Shown here in pieces: positions 36,996-47,551 of a stretch of 64,000 nucleotides of DNA. Source of the stretch: Rummeliibacillus stabekisii (GTDB lineage Bacteria; Bacillota; Bacilli; Bacillales_A; Planococcaceae); assembly GCF_007988965.1 (NCBI RefSeq), contig NZ_BJVD01000001.1, forward strand, positions 868,001 through 932,000. Reading direction: 5' to 3'. The notes below the pieces were generated by a model. It did not search any database. It saw only the letters and a list, made by a program, of their open reading frames with translations, and was not told where the DNA came from. A program made the translations under genes and the position numbers. Within the stretch, counting starts at the first letter, position 1, and each line of letters begins with the position of its first letter.

Positions 36996-39137
36996 TTATT
37001 TGATTTTTTCCAACTCAGCTTTCAATTGCTGTACATCATGATTTTCTTCTTTTACTGTCTTTTTCAGCAACGAAACTTCATTTTCTAATGCTTTTTGTAA
37101 TTCTTTTGTTTCTGCATCTAAATTAGCTTTTGGCTTCTTGCTTTTTTCTTGAAGTGCTGAAATGACATCATATAAGTCTTCATGGCCCATCACTCTGCCC
37201 GCTCCCCACATTAAACGGTCTGCAGGCTGGTTCATTACATAATCTGTAAAGTACTGATATGTTTCTTTATCAAAGTCGTAGGCATACCAGTTATTATCAA
37301 CGGCAAACAAGTAGTCATCAAGGGCTTTTTGAGCTTTCCCCTTCTCTATTGCTTTAATGGCAGCAGATAAGTTTTCAATATTATTTTGCGCATGTTCGTG
37401 AGGGAAAATAGGTTCATCCTCCCATGTTAAACGAACAAATTGATCTTGCGCCAATTTAAATGTGTGAAGTAACTTACTGTTTACATCACGACTTTCTTTA
37501 TATAATTTCGCAGCTTTTTTATCTTCGCCTGCTTGTAGCGCTTTTGCATACGCACTATTTATTTCGTTTACCTTTTTATTTGCCTGTTTTGCAGTGCTAA
37601 TGGCTTCATCAATCGTACTAATGAGTGTGTCGCTTGAAACATTCGAGTCTTTTAATACATCCTGCTTCAATGTCTTCTTCATTTCTTCTAAACGTGTTGT
37701 GAAATTTAGCGGCGATACTGCTGTTTGATCATATTTCATAGCCAATAATCCATATAAATTCATATTAAATTGGAGTGCTTTAATATTATTTGTTTTTTCA
37801 TTATCGAATTGTGAGTGGTAATGTGTATGCATAAACTCACTATCCTGAAAATCATTACGCAATGCTGGAACACCAGCTAACGAGAATGAAAAATCATCAG
37901 ACCACGTACGGAGTGGCGCCACTACAGAAATCCCTTTTTTATAAACACCTTTGACTGTCGGTACAGTTTTAGCAAATTTCGTAAGGAAGTCTTTGTATTC
38001 ATATACTGCTCGGATTTCATTTGTCTTGGTATGTTCATATGCAGGTAACTCAAAATTCAAATTGGCAATCGCCTTGCCTACCCATTCAGGATGAACACGG
38101 AAGATTTGATTGTAGGCACCTGTAGACCAGTCGTATCTTGTATTGCTTACTCCCCATTCTTCCGCAGCTAATGCATTAAAAATGATAGTTTTTTGGGGTT
38201 TATAGCCACTATCTACTAATCCTTTTGCAATCCCCATCAATAATCCTATGGACGCATTATCATCTTGGAATCCATCAAAATAGGAATCATAGTGTCCTGA
38301 TAAAATTACATATGAATCCGGGTCTTTCCCTTCAATTTTCCCGTAGTAATTATATGTCTTCTGATCTTTTTTCACTGTGGATTTGGCATCAAAATCAACC
38401 TGTAATTTATTGTGTTGTTTTTTTAATGCTGCTTTTAATAATGCAGCGTCATTTTGCGACATAGAAAATGCAGGAGCATCATCAGGCCCACAAATATCCT
38501 GTGCATTTAAGGCATTTCCATCTACTTCTGCATATCCCTTGCTTTGTACTGCAATGACAGCAGCAGCTCCTTTTAAATGTGCTTGATATGTTGGATAATT
38601 AATCCACCAATCCTCGCGCTGATTAATATCTATAAGAACTAGCTTACCTTTAACATCAAGATTCTCTAAATCAGCCGCTGTCCCTCTGTTGGCATACACA
38701 ACATCAAAAGTTTTAGGTCCTTTCGTATCAAAGTTCGTTTGATATCCGCCAAGAACAGCCAAATGTGTTTTTCCTTTGGCATCTGTAAACTTCAGATCTG
38801 CTTTTTTAAAGGTCCAGCTATCGACTGTAATCTCATCTTTCGAAACATCCGTAAGCCCGATTTTTTTCATTTCATTTGCTATTTTCTTACCTGTTTGCAA
38901 TTCAGCAGTTGATCCAGCTGTTCGATAGCCTAGCTTCTCATTTGTTTTAAATTGCTCTAAACTTTTCGCAAATTCATACGAATAATTTGCGTCTGCTAGC
39001 TTTACATAGCTCTTCGAATCTGTTGTTTCCACTGCTTTCTTTTGTTTTTCCTCTGTACTATTTTTCTCCGGCGTACATGCCACCAATGTAGTTGCGATCA
39101 GCGAAATCGCCAATGCACCACCTAAAAATCTTTTCAT
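36996..39137 (-). CDS. Lipoprotein M28-family metallopeptidase
   Basis: Exported lipoprotein of 713 residues with lipobox LVAC (Cys21). The di-zinc peptidase domain shows GHYD (281-284), Asp293, the Glu pair 326-327 and HTHYHS (437-442); a PA-type insert (about 140-250) precedes it. The C-terminal 200 residues are helical and charged, ending in a coiled-coil-like Glu/Lys stretch. It should cleave peptides outside the cell; exact specificity is unknown. The ATG at 39137 has AAAGGA nine bases upstream; the ATG three codons earlier is too close to it. Confidence 0.88.
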   Translation of the reverse strand: MKRFLGGALAISLIATTLVACTPEKNSTEEKQKKAVETTDSKSYVKLADANYSYEFAKSLEQFKTNEKLGYRTAGSTAELQTGKKIANEMKKIGLTDVSKDEITVDSWTFKKADLKFTDAKGKTHLAVLGGYQTNFDTKGPKTFDVVYANRGTAADLENLDVKGKLVLIDINQREDWWINYPTYQAHLKGAAAVIAVQSKGYAEVDGNALNAQDICGPDDAPAFSMSQNDAALLKAALKKQHNKLQVDFDAKSTVKKDQKTYNYYGKIEGKDPDSYVILSGHYDSYFDGFQDDNASIGLLMGIAKGLVDSGYKPQKTIIFNALAAEEWGVSNTRYDWSTGAYNQIFRVHPEWVGKAIANLNFELPAYEHTKTNEIRAVYEYKDFLTKFAKTVPTVKGVYKKGISVVAPLRTWSDDFSFSLAGVPALRNDFQDSEFMHTHYHSQFDNEKTNNIKALQFNMNLYGLLAMKYDQTAVSPLNFTTRLEEMKKTLKQDVLKDSNVSSDTLISTIDEAISTAKQANKKVNEINSAYAKALQAGEDKKAAKLYKESRDVNSKLLHTFKLAQDQFVRLTWEDEPIFPHEHAQNNIENLSAAIKAIEKGKAQKALDDYLFAVDNNWYAYDFDKETYQYFTDYVMNQPADRLMWGAGRVMGHEDLYDVISALQEKSKKPKANLDAETKELQKALENEVSLLKKTVKEENHDVQQLKAELEKIK

Positions 39138-39444
39138 CAACCACATTCCTTTCCACTAAATTTACTTTGTTCATAGGAATCTTTATTCCCTAATTGCGAG
39201 AAAATTCAATCACACTTTTGCTAATCTAGCGAAATCAATTTTTTTCACAAAAATTATTAAATGATAACTTTCAACAAATAGCAATTACTTTTTTTATCAA
39301 AAACTTTTATTCTTTCCTTTTATTTCTTATGTAAATGCAATAATTGATACAGTAAAAAAATGTTAGTGTTAAATGCTTGAGGGTAAAGGATTAGTGTCAG
39401 TCTATTAAATTATTTGATAAAGAATATTATTTTAGAAAAAAAGG

Positions 39445-39472
39445 TTGAAAAATATGTCCTATTTTGTATAAT
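39445..39472 (+). promoter_or_regulatory. Promoter of the regulator-potABCD operon
   Basis: TTGAAA (39445-39450), 16-base spacer, TATAAT (39467-39472). The leader to the first gene is about 130 bases. Confidence 0.6.
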
Positions 39473-39504
39473 AGAATACGTTTCACTAAACTAAAAGTTT
39501 TGTC

Positions 39505-39577
39505 TTAGTAAACTTGTGTTACTTAAAGTTCACCATAAGTAAACTTCCAATAAATGAAAATATAACTCTTTACTAAA
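39505..39577 (+). repeat. Repeated AGTAAACTT sites in the pot leader
   Basis: T(T/A)AGTAAACTT occurs at 39505-39515 and 39536-39546 (31 bp apart), and TTTACTAAA, an inverted partial copy, at 39569-39577. They are good candidates for autoregulator sites. Confidence 0.5.
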
Positions 39578-39610
39578 GAAAATACTGAAAATAGAGGAGG
39601 AATGCATTTG

Positions 39611-40153
39611 ATGCAGATAGGCAAAAAAATCAAACGCCTGCGACTGAAAAAAGGTTTGACGCAAGAAGAACTAGGCGAAAGAACCGATTTGAGCAAGGGC
39701 TATATATCCCAGGTAGAAAGGGATTTAAACTCCCCCTCTATTGAAACGCTATTTGACTTACTAGAAGTATTGGGTTCTACCCCAAAAGAATTTTTTGATG
39801 ATGAAATTGAAGACCAAAATGTTGTCTATACAGACGAAGAGCATACGACTTTTACAGATGACAAGAAGGGGTATTATTTAAAATGGTTAATCCCCACTTC
39901 AAATGAAAAAGAAATCGAGCCAGTGATGATTGTTTTTGAAGAGAATGGCGAATTCAAAAAGTTTGAGCCTTCCTTGTCTGAAACATTTATCTATGTACTA
40001 TCTGGTCGGGTAAAACTGGTTTTAGGCAAACAAGAATTCGTTGCTTCACAAGGCAGCTCTATTTACTTCGATGCTTCTAACCACCATCAGTTGTTCAACG
40101 ACTTTGCAGGTAAAACGGAAATTTTACTCGTTGCAACAGAATCTTATTTATAG
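39611..40153 (+). CDS. XRE-family regulator with cupin domain (polyamine operon)
   Basis: Protein of 180 residues: an N-terminal helix-turn-helix (about 5-60, [20 protein letters not shown]) joined by an acidic linker to a C-terminal cupin barrel (about 105-178, [13 protein letters not shown]). This layout is typical of PuuR-like regulators that sense polyamines or related ligands. It is the first gene of the pot operon, 16 bases before potA. The ATG at 39602 touches AGGAGG, so the ATG at 39611 is chosen. Likely autoregulatory. Confidence 0.88.
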   Translation: MQIGKKIKRLRLKKGLTQEELGERTDLSKGYISQVERDLNSPSIETLFDLLEVLGSTPKEFFDDEIEDQNVVYTDEEHTTFTDDKKGYYLKWLIPTSNEKEIEPVMIVFEENGEFKKFEPSLSETFIYVLSGRVKLVLGKQEFVASQGSSIYFDASNHHQLFNDFAGKTEILLVATESYL

Positions 40154-40169
40154 CTTAGGGGGACCCCAG

Positions 40170-41273
40170 ATGTCGGAAAATGCAATTATCCGCTTTGAAA
40201 ATGTTTCAAAATCATTCAGTGATGGCACTGTAGTGCTAAAAGATATAAGCTTTGAAATGGAACGAGGCAAGTTCTATACACTCTTAGGGCCATCTGGCTG
40301 TGGGAAAACAACAATTCTCCGTCTCATCGCAGGTTTTATGGAACCTACCAATGGTTCAATCTATTTCAATGGCAAAACAATCAATAATGTGCCAGCCAAT
40401 GAACGCCAAGTCAATACCGTTTTCCAAGACTACGCACTATTCCCACACCTCAATGTGTTTGAAAATGTGGCGTTTGGTTTGCGTATTAAGAAAGTAAAAA
40501 ATGAAGAAATCACTAGAAGAGTAGAAGAAGCATTAAGGTTTGTCAATTTAGCAGGTTATAGCCAACGTGAAATCTACGAAATGTCTGGTGGCCAAAGACA
40601 ACGTGTTGCCATAGCACGCGCTATCGTAAATGATCCAGAAATCATTTTATTAGATGAGCCTTTATCTGCCCTAGATTTAAAACTGCGCACAGAAATGCAA
40701 TATGAATTGCGCGAATTACAGCAGCGTTTAGGCAAGACCTTTGTATTTGTCACTCATGACCAAGAAGAAGCACTAGCCATGTCAGACGAAATCTTTGTCT
40801 TACATGAAGGCCAAATCGAGCAAAGTGGATCACCTGTGGATATCTACGATGAACCAATCAATCGTTTTGTCGCTGATTTCGTCGGCGAATCAAACATCGT
40901 GCCAGGTATAATGATTCGAGATTTTGAGGTTACGTTTGCAGGTAAGACTTTTGAATGTGTAGACCAAGGCTTGAACGCCAACGAAAATGTAGATATCGTC
41001 ATTCGACCTGAAGATTTAGAGATCACAGATGTAGAGCGTGGAAAGCTTGTTGTAACAGTTGATACCCAATTATTCCGCGGCGTTCATTATGAGCTCTCTA
41101 CCTATGACCAAGATGGGAATGAGTGGCTTGTACATTCATTGAAAAAAGCTGATGTTGGTGCAAAAATCGGCTTAGATTTCGACCCTGAAGCTATTCACGT
41201 TATGCGTTTAAATGAATCAGAAGAAGACTTCGATAAAAGACTTGAATCTTACGGAGAAGAAAATAATGCGTAG
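40170..41273 (+). CDS. potA: Spermidine/putrescine ABC transporter ATP-binding protein
   Basis: ATPase of 367 residues driving polyamine import. Walker [10 protein letters not shown] (40-48), signature MSGGQ (138-142), Walker B ILLDEP (159-164), then a C-terminal TOBE regulatory domain. GGGGG precedes the ATG at 40170. The open frame extends 5' into the regulator gene, but that part has no start support. It overlaps potB by eight bases. Confidence 0.95.
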   Translation: MSENAIIRFENVSKSFSDGTVVLKDISFEMERGKFYTLLGPSGCGKTTILRLIAGFMEPTNGSIYFNGKTINNVPANERQVNTVFQDYALFPHLNVFENVAFGLRIKKVKNEEITRRVEEALRFVNLAGYSQREIYEMSGGQRQRVAIARAIVNDPEIILLDEPLSALDLKLRTEMQYELRELQQRLGKTFVFVTHDQEEALAMSDEIFVLHEGQIEQSGSPVDIYDEPINRFVADFVGESNIVPGIMIRDFEVTFAGKTFECVDQGLNANENVDIVIRPEDLEITDVERGKLVVTVDTQLFRGVHYELSTYDQDGNEWLVHSLKKADVGAKIGLDFDPEAIHVMRLNESEEDFDKRLESYGEENNA

Positions 41274-42087
41274 AAAAGGGAATTTATTATCACTAATCCC
41301 CTACTATATTTGGATTCTATTTTTCGTTATTGCACCGATCCTTTTAATTGTTTATTATTCGCTTCTTGATCTACATGGCCATTTCACAATCAATAACTAT
41401 CGAAATTTCTTGACTAGCGTTTATTTGAAAATGACCTTGAGTTCGTTCTGGTATGCATTTCTCATCACGCTGTTCTCCTTAATTATTTCTTATCCAGCTG
41501 CTTATTTAATTACAAAGTTAAAATATAAGCAGTTATGGCTTATCCTGATTATTATTCCTTCTTGGATTAATCTTCTATTGAAAACCTATGCCTTTATTGG
41601 CATCTTTGGAAACAAAGGTCCAATCAACGCTTTCGTTAAAGCAATTGGACTTCCAAATCAGCAAATTCTTTTTACTGATTTTGCCTTTGTTTTTGTATCT
41701 GTGTATATTTTTATACCGTTCATGATTCTGCCGATCTTTAATGCATTAGATAAGTTAAATCCTGCATTAATTGACGCATCACGAGATTTAGGCGCTTCGA
41801 AAATCACTACTTTCAGAAGAGTTATCATTCCGTTGACCATGAACGGCGTTAAAGCAGGTGTACAGGCTGTCTTTATACCGGCACTTTCATTGTTCATGAT
41901 TACAAGACTGATTGCAGGTAACCGTGTGATTACGCTTGGTACAGCAATCGAAGAGCAATTCTTAACAACACAAAACTGGGGTATGGGTTCAACCATCTCT
42001 GTATTCTTGATACTCTTTATGTTTATTATTATGTTGCTGACAGGTGAACGGAAGAAAGGAGTGGCGCGTAATGGAAAAGCTAAATAA
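41266..42087 (+). CDS. potB: Spermidine/putrescine ABC transporter permease
   Basis: Inner-membrane permease of 273 residues with six helices and the coupling-loop motif [20 protein letters not shown] (about 166-185). It starts inside the end of potA (ATG 41266), with GGAGA upstream, showing translational coupling. It pairs with PotC to form the channel. Confidence 0.94.
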   Translation: MRRKGNLLSLIPYYIWILFFVIAPILLIVYYSLLDLHGHFTINNYRNFLTSVYLKMTLSSFWYAFLITLFSLIISYPAAYLITKLKYKQLWLILIIIPSWINLLLKTYAFIGIFGNKGPINAFVKAIGLPNQQILFTDFAFVFVSVYIFIPFMILPIFNALDKLNPALIDASRDLGASKITTFRRVIIPLTMNGVKAGVQAVFIPALSLFMITRLIAGNRVITLGTAIEEQFLTTQNWGMGSTISVFLILFMFIIMLLTGERKKGVARNGKAK

Positions 42088-42865
42088 ACGATCGAAATTG
42101 TATTTGGCGCTTGTCTTTGTCATTCTATATGCGCCTATCCTTTTTCTTGTCTTCTATTCATTCAATAGCGGCGATTCAATGACCAACTTTAAATCATTCA
42201 CCTTTGCCCATTACAAAGAAGTTTTCCAAGATTCTAGGTTAATCGTTATTTTAATCAATACAGTAGTTATTGCTTTGTTATCTGCATTGATTGCTACGAT
42301 CATTGGAACTCTCGGATCTATTGGCATTGTTTCTATTAAAAATAGAAAAATGCGCAATACCGTTCTTTCATTGAATAATATCCTGATCGTGAGCCCTGAT
42401 GTTATTATTGGTGCTTCATTCTTGATCCTCTTTACAATGGCTGGGATTAAACTTGGCTTTATGTCCGTCTTATTATCACATGCAGCATTTAGTATCCCGA
42501 TCGTTGTGCTAATGGTATTACCAAAATTGCATGAAATGAGTTCATCTTTAATTGATGCAGCGCTTGATTTAGGTGCAAGCCGACGCGATATTTTAACCCG
42601 TGTTATATTGCCTTATGTTAAGCCGGGTATCTTTGCTGGATTCTTTATGGCTTTAACCTATTCCTTAGATGATTTTGCTGTCACATTCTTTGTTACAGGA
42701 AATGGCTTCAGCACACTCTCTGTTGAGATTTATTCAATGGCTCGTGCAGGCGTTTCGTTAACTGTCAACGCACTCTCAGGTTTAGTATTCTTTGTCACAT
42801 TGCTCCTTGTATTAGGTTATTACTTTATTACAAAACGCCAAACAAGATCGGGGGCTCATAAATGA
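42071..42865 (+). CDS. potC: Spermidine/putrescine ABC transporter permease
   Basis: Second permease, 264 residues and six helices, with the coupling-loop motif DAALDLGASRRDILTRVILP. The ATG at 42071 lies within potB and has AAAGGAG ten bases upstream; the frame opens earlier at 42044. It overlaps potD by four bases. Confidence 0.94.
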   Translation: MEKLNKRSKLYLALVFVILYAPILFLVFYSFNSGDSMTNFKSFTFAHYKEVFQDSRLIVILINTVVIALLSALIATIIGTLGSIGIVSIKNRKMRNTVLSLNNILIVSPDVIIGASFLILFTMAGIKLGFMSVLLSHAAFSIPIVVLMVLPKLHEMSSSLIDAALDLGASRRDILTRVILPYVKPGIFAGFFMALTYSLDDFAVTFFVTGNGFSTLSVEIYSMARAGVSLTVNALSGLVFFVTLLLVLGYYFITKRQTRSGAHK

Positions 42866-43935
42866 AATCTTTGATACGAGCATCGATTGGCATTTTACTT
42901 GTATGCGGAATATTAATGTATACTTCACATGCAATGGATGCTACTTCCGGAAAATCCGGGAAAGATATTTTAACTATCTACAACTGGGGAGAATATATTG
43001 ACCCTGCTTTAATTAAGAAATTTGAAAAGCAAACAGGCATCAATGTTATTTATGAAACGTTTGATTCAAATGAAGCCATGATGACAAAAATCGAACAAGG
43101 CGGAACGAATTATGATATTGCCGTTCCTTCTGAATATACGGTTGAACAAATGAGAGAACGCCACTTGCTTAAAAAAATTGATCACAAGCAAATCCCTAAT
43201 TTAAAATATATTGAACCAGATTTTCTACATCTGGCTTTTGATAAAAAGAATCAATATTCGATTCCTTATTTTTGGGGTACTGTAGGGGTTGTTTATAATA
43301 AGAAACTTTTAAAAGACAAGAAATTTGATAGCTGGGATGACCTTTGGGATCCATCACTAAAAGGCAAGGTTATTTTAGTAGATAGCGCCAGAGAAGTAAT
43401 TGGTGTTGGTCTAAATAGTATCGGTCAATCACTGAATACAACAGACTCTACTGTTTTGCAGAAAGCGACTAATAAACTAATTCGCATGGCGCCAAACGTG
43501 AAAGCGGTCATCGGTGATGAGGTAACTCAATTAATGATCAATGGGGACGCGGAAGTAGCCCTCACTTGGTCTGGTCAAGCGGCTGATATGATGTCTGAAA
43601 ATGAAGATTTGACATACAGCGTGCCAAAAGAAGGCTCCAATCTATGGTTTGATAATATGGTCATTCCTAAAACATCGAAAAATATAGAGGGTGCCCATAA
43701 ATTCATCAACTTTATGCTAGATCCAAAAGTAGCTGCTCAAAACTCTGAGTATGTAGGCTATACAACTCCTAATAAAGCCGCATTAAAATTGATGGATCCT
43801 GAAATCGTCAATGATACACGCTATTACGTATCAAAAGACGTTCGTGAAAAATTAGAAGTTTATAAAAACCTAGGAAAAGAAAAGATCGGCGAATATAATG
43901 AACTTTTCCTACGCTTCAAAATGTCTATACGTTAA
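42862..43935 (+). CDS. potD: Spermidine/putrescine-binding protein
   Basis: Extracellular substrate-binding protein of 357 residues. An N-terminal hydrophobic segment (about 5-24) exports or anchors it; its Cys15 is preceded by Val, so it does not make a good lipobox. The mature part starts with LTIYNWGEYIDPALI, a hallmark of PotD/PotF, and keeps the Trp and acidic residues that hold polyamines. ATGA overlap with potC and GGGGG upstream. Last gene of the operon. Confidence 0.93.
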   Translation: MKSLIRASIGILLVCGILMYTSHAMDATSGKSGKDILTIYNWGEYIDPALIKKFEKQTGINVIYETFDSNEAMMTKIEQGGTNYDIAVPSEYTVEQMRERHLLKKIDHKQIPNLKYIEPDFLHLAFDKKNQYSIPYFWGTVGVVYNKKLLKDKKFDSWDDLWDPSLKGKVILVDSAREVIGVGLNSIGQSLNTTDSTVLQKATNKLIRMAPNVKAVIGDEVTQLMINGDAEVALTWSGQAADMMSENEDLTYSVPKEGSNLWFDNMVIPKTSKNIEGAHKFINFMLDPKVAAQNSEYVGYTTPNKAALKLMDPEIVNDTRYYVSKDVREKLEVYKNLGKEKIGEYNELFLRFKMSIR

Positions 43936-43983
43936 TGTATTGAAGAAAGAAGCTGAATCAAAAAAGTTTTAGCTAATGAAAAG

Positions 43984-44031
43984 ACCGAACACCTGTGAAA
44001 TTTAATTTCACGTGTGTTCGGTTCTTCTTTT
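43984..44031 (+). terminator. Terminator of the pot operon
   Basis: ACCGAACAC..GTGAAAT / TTTCAC..GTGTTCGGT stem of about 16 pairs, followed by TCTTCTTTT. Confidence 0.85.
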
Positions 44032-44296
44032 GTGAAATTTCGTAATGTGTTCCTTGCTGCAGACTTAGCTTTAATCTCCTCATCACTACGATCTACTAAG
44101 ATTCACAGGACTCGCCGTACGACTCTCTATAGCTCTTAATTTATGTTTCTGAAATTGATTGGCTTATAAGGAGTTATTAAATTTCCCCCTTCTTGTTTCT
44201 TAGATGGCATTGGTTAAGTCAGATAAAAAGTAGTCTCCCTAAAATTTTTCCTCCTTCTACTTTTTCTACAGATTACTCTGTTATAAAACAGCTTTC
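44032..44296. other. Gap between pot operon and MFS gene
   Basis: No supported gene. A short minus-strand open stretch near 43930-44100 lacks a start codon. A 9-bp perfect inverted repeat AAAAAGTAG / CTACTTTTT lies at 44225-44265 with a 23-base loop, of unknown role. Confidence 0.4.
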
Positions 44297-44325
44297 TTGA
44301 ACACCCTATAGACAAAAGGTATAAT
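44297..44325 (+). promoter_or_regulatory. Promoter of the MFS gene
   Basis: TTGAAC (44297-44302), 17-base spacer, TATAAT (44320-44325), 55 bases before the start codon. Confidence 0.65.
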
Positions 44326-44379
44326 TTTGATTAGTATTGTTTTATATTTAGCATCACGAAATAATTAAGGAGAAACTAG

Positions 44380-45552
44380 ATGAATAAAAAAAATAGAATA
44401 GCTTTAATTCTTTTAATGGTTAATATGTTTGTCACTATGAGTGCAATTGGTTTAATTATACCTATAATGCCCAACTACTTGAAGGAGTTCGGCGCTAAAG
44501 GAGCAGTACTCGGCTTTTTGATTTCTACTATAGCTTTTGCGCAATTTATCTTCTCTCCCATTGCCGGCAGTTTATCAGACAGGCTTGGCAGGAAGAAGCT
44601 AATCATCTTCGGCCTATTATTAAATGGGACATGCCAGATTTTATTTGGCCTATCTAATCACTTATGGGAACTATTTGTTTTGCGTTTTCTAATCGGTGTT
44701 GGGTCCGCCTTTATTACACCGCCTATCATGGCTTATGCTGCGGATATTACTACACTAGAAGAACGCGGAAAGGCAATGGGGCTTATCGGGGCTGCTATTT
44801 CTTTCGGCTTTATGGTCGGACCAGGGATTGGCGGCGCTCTTTCAAATGTAAGCTTACACTTCCCATTCTTTATAGCTGGTATCGCAGCTCTTATCGCAGG
44901 AATACTTTCTATCATTTTATTACCCAAAACGACGCCTGCTGTTGAAGCACAACGAAGCGGAAATAATATTTTAAAAGAGATGGCAAATTCCTTTAAAAAG
45001 CCATACTTCATATTATTGCTTGTTGTATTTGTCTTCTCATTTGGTATTGCTAATTTCCAAGCTACATTATCAATGTTTTTGACATATAAATTTTCTTTCA
45101 CTCCTAATGACATCGCCATCATTATGACTGTCGGTGGTTTTGTAGGTGTAATTGTTCAAGGCGTTCTGATCAACAAACTATTTAAACGCTTCGGTGAAAT
45201 GAAGATCATATTAGTGAGCTTAATTGTAGCTGCTCTTGCTATGCTCGGAATGGTCTTTGTGAGTTTCTACTTCTCTATCTTGCTCGTAGCGACACTTTTC
45301 CAAACCGCAACAACCTTAATCAGACCTTCTGTTAATACAATGATTTCGAAGGTAGCGGGTAATGAACAAGGCTATGCGGCAGGTATGAACAATGCATATA
45401 TGAGTCTTGGAAACATGATTGGTCCTGCACTTGCAGGTACTTTATTGGACATCCATTTGAATACGCCATTTATTTTAGGCGCAATTATTCTAAGTATTTG
45501 TTATATCATTACCTTCACATGGAACCGTAAAAAGTTCTCCACTATGATGTAA
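44380..45552 (+). CDS. MFS drug-efflux-type transporter
   Basis: Major facilitator protein of 390 residues with 12 helices. Motif A GSLSDRLGRKKLI lies in the loop after helix 2, and motif C GPGIGG in helix 5 marks it as an antiporter of the drug:H+ family, similar to Blt, Bmr or NorA. The natural substrate is unknown. AAGGAG precedes the ATG. It is a single-gene unit with its own promoter and terminator. Confidence 0.85.
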   Translation: MNKKNRIALILLMVNMFVTMSAIGLIIPIMPNYLKEFGAKGAVLGFLISTIAFAQFIFSPIAGSLSDRLGRKKLIIFGLLLNGTCQILFGLSNHLWELFVLRFLIGVGSAFITPPIMAYAADITTLEERGKAMGLIGAAISFGFMVGPGIGGALSNVSLHFPFFIAGIAALIAGILSIILLPKTTPAVEAQRSGNNILKEMANSFKKPYFILLLVVFVFSFGIANFQATLSMFLTYKFSFTPNDIAIIMTVGGFVGVIVQGVLINKLFKRFGEMKIILVSLIVAALAMLGMVFVSFYFSILLVATLFQTATTLIRPSVNTMISKVAGNEQGYAAGMNNAYMSLGNMIGPALAGTLLDIHLNTPFILGAIILSICYIITFTWNRKKFSTMM

Positions 45553-45588
45553 AAAACGGCACGCAGTTCACTCACTGCGTGCCGTTTT
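45551..45588. terminator. Bidirectional terminator after the MFS gene
   Basis: AAAACGGCACGCAGT / ACTGCGTGCCGTTTT perfect 15-bp stem. It overlaps the last bases of the MFS stop codon. Confidence 0.88.
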
Positions 45589-45644
45589 CTAATTTAAAGG
45601 CTGTAATTCTATTCTATGCATTTCGTTTACATCCTATAAAATAT

Positions 45645-46772
45645 CTATCTCTTTTTAAAATCTCTTAAAAATTGTTCTACAAAACGGACATTGATGTCCA
45701 ATAACATTTCATCCGGCTGCAATGATGCATGATGCAGACCATATGGTGAATTTGCGCCAGTCCAAAACATCGCACCAGGAATCTCCTTTAAAAAGAAGCC
45801 GAAATCCTCTCCAGTCATGGCAGGCGGACATTCATACGGTGTGGTGCCGGCAACCTTTTCTGCTGTCTCTAGCAACTGCTTTGCACAATAGTCCTCATTG
45901 TATACTTGATAGTATGACGACCCATAATCTATGCTTACTTCGCAATCATACGCTATTTCAATTGATTTACAGAGTGCTTCAATACGCTCTTTCATCAAAA
46001 GCATCGATTCGGCAGACATGGTACGAATTGTTCCTTCTAATCGAGCATCTTCTGCAATACTATTTTGGACATATCCTGAAACCATTTTACCGATGGTAAT
46101 AACACCGCTATCTAATGGATTTAAATTTCGACTTACGATGGTTTGTAGCTGCATGATTAAATTAGCTGCTGCTACAGTCATATCCTTTGTATGCTGTGGA
46201 AAAGCTGCATGCCCTCCTACACCATGCAAATCAATAAACAGTTCTGATGTATTAGCAAATAACAAGCCTGCTCTTGTCGCAATTGTTCCTACAGGATATT
46301 CAGGTGCGATATGAAGCGCAAATAGATAGTCAGGTAATAAATCCTTACGCTCCCTTTCCATCCATTCAAGCATCGGTTTAGCGCCACCCGGTCCTTCCTC
46401 TGCAGGCTGGAAATAGATAATGGTCGTATTTATAGGCTGTTGCTCTGAAAAAGCTTTTATAAGCCCTATAGCAATGGCCATATGAAAATCATGACCGCAT
46501 GCATGCATAAAACCCTGGTGTGTTGATTCATATGGCAAGCCTGTATTCTCTTCGATTGGCAAACCATCTATATCTGCTCGCCAACCTATTTTGAATGAAG
46601 GCCTCGTACCCTGGATTGTGAGAATAATACCTGTCTTCCATAGGTCTACTTGAAAATAACTCTTTTTTAACTCTTCTATAATAGCTAATAAGTATTTTTG
46701 CGTTTTGTCTTCTTGAAATCCAATTTCAGGAATTCTATGTAAATCCCTTCTTATCTCCACTAAAGACTTCAT
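45645..46772 (-). CDS. dapL: N-acetyldiaminopimelate deacetylase
   Basis: M20-family metallo-amidohydrolase of 375 residues (YkuR in B. subtilis) that removes acetate from N-acetyl-L,L-diaminopimelate in lysine and peptidoglycan synthesis. Metal-site segments: ADIDG (66-70), HACGHD (90-95), the Glu pair 125-126, and a C-terminal HHASLQPDE. It lies 14 bases behind dapH, so the two acetylase-pathway genes form an operon. The related hippurate hydrolase family is the main alternative; the dapH neighbour decides. Confidence 0.92.
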   Translation of the reverse strand: MKSLVEIRRDLHRIPEIGFQEDKTQKYLLAIIEELKKSYFQVDLWKTGIILTIQGTRPSFKIGWRADIDGLPIEENTGLPYESTHQGFMHACGHDFHMAIAIGLIKAFSEQQPINTTIIYFQPAEEGPGGAKPMLEWMERERKDLLPDYLFALHIAPEYPVGTIATRAGLLFANTSELFIDLHGVGGHAAFPQHTKDMTVAAANLIMQLQTIVSRNLNPLDSGVITIGKMVSGYVQNSIAEDARLEGTIRTMSAESMLLMKERIEALCKSIEIAYDCEVSIDYGSSYYQVYNEDYCAKQLLETAEKVAGTTPYECPPAMTGEDFGFFLKEIPGAMFWTGANSPYGLHHASLQPDEMLLDINVRFVEQFLRDFKKR

Positions 46773-46786
46773 CGAAATGGCACCTC

Positions 46787-47500
46787 TTATATTTGTCGAA
46801 GATCCTGCATGATTTCAGATTTTGATTTCGTTTTTTCATCGATCTCTTTGATGACACGAGCCGGTGCACCAACTACTACTGTATACGGCGGCACGTCTTT
46901 TGTCACGATAGCACCTGCTGCTACTACAGCGCCTTCGCCGATTCGGCATCCCTCTAAAACAACAGCGTTCGCACCTATTAATACATTGTCTTCGACAACT
47001 ACCGGATCTGCACTAGGTGGTTCAATAACCCCTGCAAGCACCGCTCCAGCTCCTATGTGGCAGTCCTTTCCAACAGTCGCACGACCGCCTAATACGGCAT
47101 TCATATCAATCATCGTACGGTCGCCGATTTCAGCTCCAATATTAATGACACTGCCCATCATAATAACGACGTTTTGGCCAATTGTCACTTGATCTCTAAT
47201 GATTGCTCCTGGTTCGATTCGTGCATGGATATCTAACAACTCTAGTGTTGGTACAGCTGAATTTCTTCGGTCATGCTCTACCACATAATCTTCTATCGTC
47301 TCTTTATTCTCTTCTAAGGCTTTTTTGATATCTTGCCATTCACCGAAGACAACCGCAGCATCTTTTTCACCAAAGACTTTGCTGTTTTCTCCGAAAGGAA
47401 TGGAAGTGATATCTTTACCCTTCACATATACTTTTACAGGTGTAGCTTTTTTGGCATTGGCTAAATAAGAGATAATTTGTTCTGCATTCAACTTTTCCAT
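46787..47500 (-). CDS. dapH: Tetrahydrodipicolinate N-acetyltransferase
   Basis: Acyltransferase of 237 residues. An N-terminal DapH domain (about 1-85) is followed by a left-handed beta-helix of hexapeptide repeats (about 88-210, such as [19 protein letters not shown]). It makes N-acetyl-2-amino-6-oxopimelate, the first acetylated step to diaminopimelate. AGGGGGG before the ATG at 47500 sets the start. It is followed by dapL and preceded by ccpC, the Bacillus order ykuM-ykuQ-ykuR in shortened form. Confidence 0.95.
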   Translation of the reverse strand: MEKLNAEQIISYLANAKKATPVKVYVKGKDITSIPFGENSKVFGEKDAAVVFGEWQDIKKALEENKETIEDYVVEHDRRNSAVPTLELLDIHARIEPGAIIRDQVTIGQNVVIMMGSVINIGAEIGDRTMIDMNAVLGGRATVGKDCHIGAGAVLAGVIEPPSADPVVVEDNVLIGANAVVLEGCRIGEGAVVAAGAIVTKDVPPYTVVVGAPARVIKEIDEKTKSKSEIMQDLRQI

Positions 47501-47551
47501 TAGAAACCCCCCTATCAATTTCTACTATTGTACATGATAAAAAGGATAATT

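Larger units (their letters stand above)
39138..39610. promoter_or_regulatory. Long AT-rich gap before the pot operon
   Basis: No gene is seen in 39138-39440. The right part holds the promoter and repeats listed separately. The left part is very AT-rich, and no hairpin of note was found. Confidence 0.4.

Noticed and set aside
43930-44100. Minus-strand open stretch of about 50 codons beyond potD with protein-like composition
   Set aside because: No start codon or Shine-Dalgarno sequence, it begins right after a stop, and it runs through the pot terminator; at most a relic.
44176-44300. Plus-strand frame that could start at ATT behind AAGGAG, 36 codons
   Set aside because: ATT starts are extremely rare, the composition is unconvincing, and it overlaps the MFS promoter.
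43936-44379. Possible riboswitch or T-box leader before the MFS gene
   Set aside because: No T-box, specifier or known aptamer pattern was seen, and the promoter lies only 55 bases before the start.
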